Assembly (NCBI GenBank): GCA_022496805.1
Contig: CM040100.1
Span: 19,249,009 to 19,313,008, forward strand
Length of the DNA: 64,000 nucleotides
DNA from: Pohlia nutans
Taxonomy: Eukaryota; Streptophyta; Bryopsida; Bryales; Mniaceae
Direction of reading: 5' to 3'
How positions within the stretch are numbered: the first letter of the stretch is position 1; each line of letters starts with the position of its first letter. Both the position numbers and the translations under genes were made by a program. Positions 50,215-64,000 of the stretch are shown here, piece after piece. Below the pieces are notes generated by a model. The model did no database searches. It saw nothing but the letters and a program-made list of their open reading frames with translations, and was not told where the DNA came from.

Positions 50215-51446
50215 AATAAATTGATAAATTTCAATGATGGTGAACTAAAATCTAAATGGTGACATCAAAGAAGACATAGTAACAACTTCTCCCAAAAAAA
50301 TGGAAAATCATGTGAGATATATATTCTATTCTGAAAGTTAAATAAGAGTCTGAAAATAAATATTTATAAAAGATACTAAAATATAATTTTGGAACTTTTT
50401 ATTCAATCACCGTTTATCAAATATCATTTGTTTTGGAATATAGAAGATGCAGGTTGCAAAGATTGGAATTTTAATTTCTTCAAATCTCTTTATGATCAAA
50501 ATATGTTTTTCCAAAGAAATACAAATAATTTGAAGGGATGAAAAGTAAACAATGCAACTTTGTTTGAAGCACGTTTGTGAAAGATGTGTTGTTGGTTTTT
50601 TTTGATACATCAAAAGTGAATTCATAAAAGAAAGTTTATGTTGAATTTGAATTTTTTTTTAATATTCTTTATGTCGCACGAGTATAAATTTTCATTTTTC
50701 ACCAAAAATGTTATTAGATAACATGATTTGTGATCATTTTTGCTTTGTGAATAATTACGAAAGGTGTAGATAATTTGTCAAATGTTGGGTCATCTCTGTC
50801 AATTATATTAGAATTATTTACACATGTATTTTCTTTTGATATGTACAATGGTTTATATAAGCAAAATAACATACAATGGTTAAACATTTGGAGTCTGAGA
50901 AACCTTAAGGGGTGAAAAAAAAAAAAAAAAAAAAAAGAATTGTACAAATATCAAAGAATATCTTGTTTAATATTGGTTGTGAATATTTGCTCAAATTTCA
51001 CAATAGATCTCGCAATAGATCAAATGCTCCATGAGGTCCTTACCTTAGTATTCTACACACAAATCATGTATTTAGAAATTTGTTTTCAATGGTAGACTAT
51101 TATGTATTTGCTCAAATTCTTACGTCATTTTAATCTTTGAAAGAGTGAATATGCCAAAAAAATTGTATTTGACTTTTTTCCAAAGTCATTTTATGATACA
51201 CAATGTTCTTATTATCTTACCCATGAGATAGGACGTAGGATGTACTATTTGTAACTATCTCTAAAAAAACAAGAGTTTACAAAGATAGGAGTTTTACTAA
51301 TGCTAATGAAATTGGAGCTCTCCACCCAACAGTAGAGGTATGATCAAAATATGATCAAAAGTCTCACCCTCGAGCTCTTATACAATTGATTTAAGTGATT
51401 TAAACCATTTACAACATGTGTGAATACACATAGTCAATTACCTAGT
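50215..51446. other. AT-rich intergenic region
   Basis: A poly-A tract lies at about 50918-50936. No gene is supported. Confidence 0.4.
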
Positions 51447-51532
51447 AGACTACGGTAACAACGCCATAACGGCTATTACCGCCATAACATCTATGACGAC
51501 TATGACGGCTACTACGGTTACGCCGCCTACAA
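51447..51532. repeat. 9-bp minisatellite
   Basis: About nine diverged units such as ATAACGGCT, ATTACCGCC, ATGACGACT, ATGACGGCT and ACTACGGTT. A small GC-rich island in AT-rich DNA. In one frame it reads Tyr/Asp/Gly-rich, but the frame is short and not taken as coding. Confidence 0.6.
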
Positions 51533-51639
51533 GTTGTTAACTAACAACTTTCTCAAAGTACATAAATAAAACATGTTCTAATAGGAATTACTAACGTACT
51601 TCTAACACTATCAGCCGCATAGTGAAGACGTACTCGTTT

Positions 51640-52420
51640 AGTATCCTACACAAAACACATTATTCTTACTATGCTATGGATGAAATGTACAATTTATACT
51701 ACTATATATGTATATATGTTATTAGTATATGCTATTTTACACATGAAACAAATTATTTTTACCCTCACATATTTAAAATGTGCTATTTTAAACACAATAT
51801 ACAAACATAGTATTTTTACTATCCTATCCATAAAACTTACTATTGTTTCTATTTTATGCATGCATCTCAAATGTAGCTTGCCACGTAAAAACAATAGCTA
51901 TTGCATTGTTTTTGTGTGTATAGAGGTCGTGCACATGTTACGGGCATTTTATGTACTAAATCAGTGCAAAAACATTACCTATCAATAATGTACCATTTCT
52001 GTGACGCTATCAATGTAGTTGTTGTGCATTTTGTAAACCACATTTGTACGATTAGAGTACATAAACCATATGTTTTTAATAAAAATTGTAACGACACTAT
52101 TTTTGTACATCAAACGTGTGATAATACGTGCAAATATAACACGAACTTATGAAATAAAATAAATTGTATTGTATTCGTACAAACCTATGAACCTTGTAAA
52201 TTAGAGATGTGAGACATGACATTTTTGCTATTTCAAGCACATGACATCCTAATTTTTTACTGTTTTATATTAAAAAATACAGTATTCTTACTAGAATGTG
52301 CGCAATAAATAATATTTTAGTATTATATACATGATATACACTATTTTTACTATTTAATGCATGGGTACATTATCTTTTACTATCCTGCGTATGAAACACA
52401 CTATTTTCACTATATAGTAT
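51640..52420. repeat. Diverged short repeats (TTTTTACTAT type)
   Basis: Motifs such as TATTTTTACTATCCTATCCATAAAAC, spaced 30-60 bases, recur irregularly. No coding is seen. Confidence 0.35.
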
Positions 52421-52613
52421 AGATATACTAATCAATGAAATGTTTGATTTGTCCATTTGTTGTTTGTATAAGGCTTCACAATTGCCTACTCCTCTGTTCC
52501 CAAAAAACTTCTTCTACTATAGATATACTAATCAATGAAATGTTTGATTTGTCCATTTGTTTTTTTGTATAAGGCTTCACAATTGCCTACTCCTCTGTTC
52601 CAAAAAAATTCTT
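52421..52613. repeat. 100-bp tandem duplication
   Basis: AGATATACTAATCAATGAAA starts both units, at 52421 and 52521. They are nearly identical over about 90 bases, so the duplication is recent. Confidence 0.9.
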
Positions 52614-53098
52614 GTTGAAGGACAATCATAATTCATGGCAAGGGGGAGTATAACAAGGTGGTGTCATTTAATAATCCGGTGGAATAGTACATAATTGGTG
52701 GAGTAGTTCGTACTTGGAAGGAAAGGTTTGTTCGAACATTTCCTTGAAGTTTGAGCAAACCGCAAGCTTTACTTTGGCACAAAATGAATAGTGGTTTCAG
52801 AAGCTTTTTTTGGGAGAGAGAGAGTAACTTAGAACCACTTTCCTCTTTTACTTTAATTCAAACCCTTTGCTTTAAAATATAACCTCTGAACGTATTTACA
52901 CTTCAAACACAAATAGATGCTAGCCTCAAAAATAGATATAAGCATGGTTTATATGTACACGAGGTGTACATAAGAGGACCATTGCAAACATAAAATCTAC
53001 CCCAACAAACATTTGACATACTAACTTGCAGTTGGAGGCCTCTCCAATATTATCAATATCTTCCCATCACAAGAGATTTAATGTATTTGGTAAAGAAT

Positions 53099-53580
53099 TT
53101 AACCCTTTAAAGTCCATATCCACCATTGATTTCAAAGATGTGTTGTGAAATGTTTGATGAATCATAAAATGGAGTTGATATATAAAAAAAAGTTGTGAAT
53201 CTCAATGTGTAGATCACATCTGTATAGTTGGATTTATCATATTTTGTATTAAATTTTTAAAATTAATTTTGCAAGTTTTTCTTTTGAATTCACTTGAAAA
53301 TCCCAAATCAACAAATTCTTATTAAAAATATTTATAAAGAATTTGAAATAATATGCACTATGAGATGGCATAATTTTTATTATTTGATTCTACTTATTTT
53401 GGAAAATCATTGATATGGTCTCACTTTTTGAACTAAAATTGAAACTTGACATAAACCAATTTTGTCATTTAGAAAAAAATCGCAATATCTTATTTCGAAG
53501 ATCCATACCATACAAATGGTAGTCAACTAGCACAAGAACCAAGGAAAACTTAGATGGATGAAAAACCGTTTGGGATGTAG
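53099..53580. mobile_element. TTAA element, family F copy 2
   Basis: It begins TTAACCCTTTAAAGTCC and runs parallel to 49727-50214. Its right terminus is replaced by the start of the next TTAA element at 53581. Confidence 0.6.
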
Positions 53581-53946
53581 TTAACCCTTAAACATCAAAG
53601 TAAGCCCCATAGGCTTATTTATGAGAGAATAATGAAGAAAAAAGTGGATTTTCTCAACCAAATCAAGCGAGGATTGGTGCATTGGAAAGCTACTGAAAAA
53701 GCAATCTAGATTCCGAATTTGCGCCTCATTTGGGAGATTGTGGAAACATTAGCAAGCAATTAAAGTTATCAAAATGAACAGGAGTTGAGGTTGGGGCAAC
53801 TGAGGTTGTTTCTTGAAAAGTGCCGCAATGCTACAGTACTGGCTAGTAAAGCCGTTTTTTTTTTTTTTTTTTATTTTCCTCCCCTCCGAAAATTTAGATG
53901 CCTTCCGGGCTGTCCCGCCTAGGGTTTCTTGACGTTTAAGGGTTAA
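53581..53946. mobile_element. TTAA element, family G copy 1
   Basis: 366 bp, TTAACCCTTAAACATC to GACGTTTAAGGGTTAA, a 16-base imperfect terminal inverted repeat with TTAA on both ends. Its interior (AAAAGTGGATTTTCTCAACC) matches 54101-54599. Confidence 0.75.
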
Positions 53947-54100
53947 GAGAAGGCTGACAATCTGTTCATTGTCCATCCATTATAAAGACGCATATGAGTC
54001 AAAGGATTAATAGGTTTGCGAAGGTAATTTGGATGAAAGTCATCCGATATTGTATGAATATGTTCGTGATCGAGTTGCTGGATGTTGGGACATTTAGAGG

Positions 54101-54599
54101 TTAACCTCATGTTTAAATGTGGGGCTTTCTTGACGTTTAGCGTGGGGCTTTAACCGTGGGGCTTTAACCACGGCTAAAGCCCCACGGTTAACCTCACGTT
54201 TAGCCCCACGTTTAAACGTCAAGAAAGCCGCACAAAAAAGTGGATTTTCTCAACCAAATTCGAAATGGATTCGTACTTTGGAAAAGTAATGAAAAAGCGA
54301 GGCTAAATTTAGCAAATATGCCTAAATTAGACATTGTGAAACAATCTACAATCAAATAAAGGAATGGAGAAAGCAGGGAACTATGATTGGGCAACAACTG
54401 TGGAGAGAGACAAAGAATTTTTTATTTTTTTAAAGAGAAAAAATACTGGCTAGCATCAACAGTAGGCTAGCAATTTTTTGATTTTTTTAAATTTTAATTA
54501 AATTTTAATTAATTTTAAAATTTAAAAGCAATACTTGTAGACTTTTGGAGATACTCTTCGAGCTGCCCTCCAGGGACCCTCTTAACGTTTAAGGGTTAA
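54101..54599. mobile_element. TTAA element, family G copy 2 with internal fold-back
   Basis: The right end GTTTAAGGGTTAA and the interior match family G. The left part is occupied by a strong palindrome, about 54117-54230, whose arms read GGCTTTCTTGACGTTTA and GTGGGGCTTTAACC and their inverses. Confidence 0.65.
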
Positions 54600-54877
54600 G
54601 TTTCAAATCTTATACACGAGAGCATTTTAAAGTACTAAAAGTTCTCTGGTAACCAGGAGGCTACCACCGGCAACACACCGGCTACAGCCGGTTGCGTTTC
54701 CAAGACCGACTCGGATACTTTAGGGTTTCCAGAACCTCGTGCTTTGCGCAGGAGTTTGCCAATTTCACGCTCGCTTTGCTCATCTTCACGCCACAGGGTT
54801 GCGGACGCGATGTTTTTGTGCTCAGAAATCCATCTTTCGATGCAATTCCGACAGACGATGCCGCAGATTTGAGTCAG

Positions 54878-54896
54878 AGAGAGAGAGAGAGAGAGG
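54878..54896 (+). repeat. (GA)n tract upstream of ATG6
   Basis: A GAGA run about 180 bases upstream of the start codon, in GC-richer sequence likely to be the 5' leader. Such runs are common in plant leaders. Confidence 0.6.
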
Positions 54897-55075
54897 GCAC
54901 TTCATCGATCGATCGAAATTCATCTGGCGATGAGTACGTGCATCCCCGTCCTCCTTAGAATTGTCGGTGAAATTTCTTCGTTTTTTTGAATTTGGCTGTT
55001 TCATCATCCATCTCAATCCATCGTTTGTGGAATTTGCAGCGTTTTTGGGTTGAGAATTGTTTGAAAGAAGCCACG

Positions 55076-60370
<5,295 letters not shown>

Positions 60371-61096
60371 TTGAAACTGGTGACTTCAACCACAGCAACA
60401 AACGTCATTTTTTGCAAGTGGTGAACACTCTTCTACGGTTGCTCAGGCTGACACTCTCGTGGCTAGGTTTTAAATCGTGTTGCCATACCAAGCATGAAGA
60501 GCAGTAAGTGGCAGTGGCTGTGTTTTGGGCAAGCTTTATTGCCGTGTATTTTTTGCAGGTCTAGTGGCTCGGTTTGCTCTGGACAGTAACGGATTGTACA
60601 GTATTCGTCTCCTTGTATGAATGTAGCGTTTAGCTCTTGAAATGGGTGTGGAAGGTACAGAAATGTGGTAGCTAACTTCCAACAGCTATGACATTCTTAG
60701 TTGGCTTAAAGGTGTTGGATATTCTTAGGAACCTGCAGGCTCTTGTACATACATTTGAAACTGTAAGGAGTCCATGATATGGGAAGTTCAAGGTGACACT
60801 ACTGTTTTCTACTCATAGTCAATTCCTCTGTTTTTATTAACCATCCCAAATTGCTTGGGGGTTTAGCCCAGGACTGCAGGTACAGAAACATGTCATTGAA
60901 TGAAGATGTAAAATTCTCCTGCAAGTCTTTGGTGGTGAGATCTATTATCCTTATTTCCATTGTTTAAACTATTAAATTGGCTACTGTTTATGTAGTACAG
61001 TAATTGATTGATTGCGCACATCACCTCTAAGACCTCAAGGAATAAAGTCATTTTCATTGGTGAATGAAGCAAACTATAAATCATGTGGATGTTTTT
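60371..61096. other. Tail-to-tail intergenic region
   Basis: It contains the 3' flanks of ATG6 (plus) and of the gene at 61097-63945 (minus). No terminator motif could be assigned. Confidence 0.5.
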
Positions 61097-63945
61097 TTAC
61101 AATTTGCGAGTGCCGTGTCCATTGTCAATTACTGTCACCCACACTGGTGCAGCTGAGGTTGTTGCATTTCTCGGGGGTCTTGCCCCGGGGGATCGCGGGT
61201 CCACCAAACCAGGAAAACTTGGCGACTTGAAACTATCTAAAGACACGGACCGTTCAAGGGACATACCTTGGTTGCTTTCACAAATTTGACGAAAATCGGT
61301 CCCTTTTGCCCAACTTGGGCATGCTTGATCTTCACATGTTTCTTTACCTTTGATATGAGATGGTGTCGGTGGTCTCTTAGGACTCTTACTATCTCTAAGA
61401 TCCATCATACCTTTCATGAGCAATTGTGGTGGTGGAGTAGGTGGTCTTTTGGGACTCTTAGTCTTTCCAAAATTTGTCATTGTACCTTTTGTCACCATTT
61501 GCGGTGTCACAAATTGTTCATAGTGGGGTTTATATAAAGTAGACTCGAGCGTTTCTTCATACGAAGCATGCATCGGCACTGGCTCTTGATTAATATGGTA
61601 TGGTTGTTCATGGCTTTTATGTGGTGATGTTTTAACATGTTGATAGTTGTTGCAATTGTTTCTTTGTAGAAATGGTGAGTCTGACCTTGGTGTACCCTCG
61701 TTGTTTAGATTGACATTCAACATTGGTAATGTTGAAGGTCGTGGATAGCTTGGTCTGTTTCCTGAAGCAAAAACATGAAACACAGGAGTTAGACACAGCA
61801 GTTGAAAAACAAAGTGATTTTTTCTAAATAATTTAGTTATAAAGTTTGGTGTGGATTTGTTAAAAATAAAAATTATTGCCATATGTGAGCTTTCCTTCAT
61901 TCGATTACAATGTAGTTTTCAATAGAGAGAAGTTTGACAAGTTCTCAAAGAACCACCTAATATTATGTGAAGTTTGGTTTACATTTGTAAATTTTAAGAT
62001 GAGAAGTTAAGTTGCATATTGGGATTCTTTGAAATATTCAATCTCATTTATTTATAAAGATTCTTGAATTCTATCATTTTCGATTAGGTGTAAGCAAGGC
62101 TAGAATTTTACTTTGTTGATTTCTTTGTGCCATATGTAGTCTCCAATTGTATTGAGCTTGTTGATCAGCAAATCCTATGTGGTTGTCAAATGGAACTTCT
62201 TGTGAATGGGATTCTTCTCTTTGAGTATTAAGCGGCTCTGACGAATTCCCTCTTTGCTTTAATATAGAGCGTTTTGGAGGGATGATCCCTTTTTTCTCCA
62301 AATATGCAATATATGCAGATAAATTTGGTGGATTGGAAGCACTTAAGGGTGTAAAACAATGAGAATTTCTCTCATAATTTATTCTTGGGTTTGTAGATGG
62401 AGGACTTCGGCATTGAGCTTGACACATCTACATAAATGGAAAAAATTTAAGCTTCAACCATTGTTGATTTACATTGACACCATGTTAAAGGATTGTAAAC
62501 AAAAAAGTAGCTTCTCTAAGAACATTGTTAAAGAATTGTAAAAGAACAACATTTCTAAGGCTTAATCACAACCAAATGAATGTATTTCATTCACTTATAA
62601 GCATCTTGGTATTTATAAAACTGAATGCTTTTTAGCAAGAAACAACTATAAACATATAAAATCCTCATTATATTTGATTGATTTCTTCAAGCAAGCCAAT
62701 GACAAACAATGAAATTTTACTAGTCTAATTTTTACAATTTATAATACCATAAAATGAAAAATTTATATTTTCTGAACAAGCAAAAACTCTTGAATTGTTT
62801 TAAATATATTATGTCATATAATAAAATATTTACACATATGTGATAATTATAATTTAGAGATTTTAGAGATTTTTCCTAGAAAAATGTCACTTAAATTTGC
62901 ATTCACTTTCAAATATAATCATCATAGAAGTTGCAATTATTACTCTTTTATTATTAAATAATAGGTTGATAAATAATTATTTGACTAAAAAAATTAATTA
63001 TTCACTCATATTGAAAAAAATTGAACCTGTTGTGTAGCGTTGGTTGTTGAGTTATTGGCTGAGATGATTTGATATAAGCGTCGATGTGACAAATGGGCAG
63101 GCCTCACACAATGCACTCGACTTTTGATTTGTTGTTGAGTATGGTGAAGTCGTGTAGTGTAGCAGTTAATAGGAGATGAACATGGTGTTGCACTTTCCAT
63201 GCGTGCTAGGTGAGTTGGAAACAATTCTACTGGAATGTTCACCAATGTTTCTGCTGCTCCAATCCATATTTTTACGCTATTGTTTGATATACGCCTCACC
63301 TGGAAACCTCCAAAAACAAAACAAAACCTAGTTTTTAAAACATTATGGAATAAAACACAACCTATCGCTAACCACTATTTCAACAAATGTTGAATGTGTT
63401 ACAAATATGCATAGATTTTTATTATTATTATAGATTATTAAAAAAATCACCTGTCCAACAAGCCACTTGGTTTGATTGCAACGAACCAAAACATTGTCCC
63501 CGTGCTTCAAAGATGGTGAAAGGTAGGATCTATGTCCCAAACTTTTGTTGCTATTGCTACTACTACTATTGCTGCTACTACACTCAGCGTTGCAGTCTCC
63601 AAAACCATGACCAGGATGATTACTATTAAGGCTAAATTGTGTGCAATTTGGCACTAAGTCAATATAATCATCTTGTGCTACCCACAATGACCTTGGTATT
63701 GTCTTCATAGGTGTTGGTTTCATTAGTTTTGGTTTCATAGGTGGGCTCAACGATACGCCTTCTATAGGACTTTGAGGAGATATGGGAAAGTCATAGATTC
63801 CTCGAGGAGATTGTGCACTTGTTCCTTGTCTCCTTGGTGTAGTTGGATCAATATTAGGTATTTCAAGCTTTGGTCGAGGAAACCAATTAGGGTTTGCAGA
63901 CAAATGCCCTTGCATTATTGTTCTCTCCCACTTTGCTTCATCCAT
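61097..63945 (-). CDS. Unrecognised 582-residue Ser/Pro-rich protein, 4 exons
   Basis: Exons on minus: 63945-63451, 63299-63027, 62427-62112, 61761-61097. Borders are GT-AG and phases fit without a gap. The start is an ATG (MDEAKWERTIMQGH). The best-ordered part spans the exon 1/2 junction, about residues 147-190: HGDNVLVRCNQTKWLVGQ then VRRISNNSVKIWIG and PVELFPTHLARM. Its strand pattern resembles a small SH3-like (Tudor/Agenet-type) barrel, which is my inference. The rest is low in structure, rich in Ser, Pro, Asn and Gln. The motif SKSPKRPPTP occurs twice in exon 4, likely proline-directed kinase sites. A strong donor-like GTATGT occurs at 61269-61264, so an alternative last exon downstream is possible. 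No signal peptide or membrane segment. Function unknown. Confidence 0.65.
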
Positions 63946-64000
63946 ATTTTAAGGATTTTTTAGTTACAAATCTATTTATTTATTTATTTGTAATCCAATT

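Overview
The window is AT-rich eukaryotic DNA from a plant nuclear genome. Genes are sparse, split by GT-AG introns and separated by transposon debris, MITEs and microsatellites. ATG6 and an RMA-like RING gene mark it as a land plant. A probable axonemal EF-hand gene, if read correctly, points to a lineage with swimming sperm (moss, liverwort, lycophyte or fern). The species cannot be fixed from sequence alone.

Layout. 1-1958: a GC-rich, decayed protein-coding remnant on the minus strand that runs off the left edge. 4233-16631 (+): a 14-exon gene that can be rebuilt in one continuous frame (581 residues), with a degenerate EF-hand and repeated DI / NPL(D/E)P-type motifs. Its introns hold (TA)n tracts, a 770-bp TIR element, a 577-bp TTAA element and a CACTA-type MITE. 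16760-21466: nested transposons. A TTAA element is split by a 3.9-kb TIR element, which carries a 1.3-kb inverted repeat and another TTAA element; a third family sits at the right end. 21467-30069: a promoter-like block, a 67-bp-arm hairpin, CACTA, Tourist-like and TTAA MITEs, and tandem repeats. 30070-30840 (-): an intact RING E3 ligase gene. 32167-35417 (+): a promoter-like start and a three-exon HNH-nuclease-domain gene with one in-frame TAG. 35990-36567 (+): an orphan last exon of a CHX-type cation/H+ antiporter with a frameshift. 38114-40213 (-): a decayed two-exon gene. 40214-54700: mostly intergenic and repeat-rich. 55076-60370 (+): a complete 11-exon ATG6/Beclin-1 gene (525 residues). 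61097-63945 (-): a four-exon gene for an unrecognised 582-residue Ser/Pro-rich protein, tail-to-tail with ATG6.

The genes do not form a pathway; this is an ordinary plant gene neighbourhood loaded with transposons. The most striking features are the many elements with TTAA target sites and CCC-start ends (a piggyBac-like signature), the very long inverted repeat, and the axonemal-type gene. All gene models are hand-spliced from the sequence. No database search was possible, so family names rest on motif recognition.
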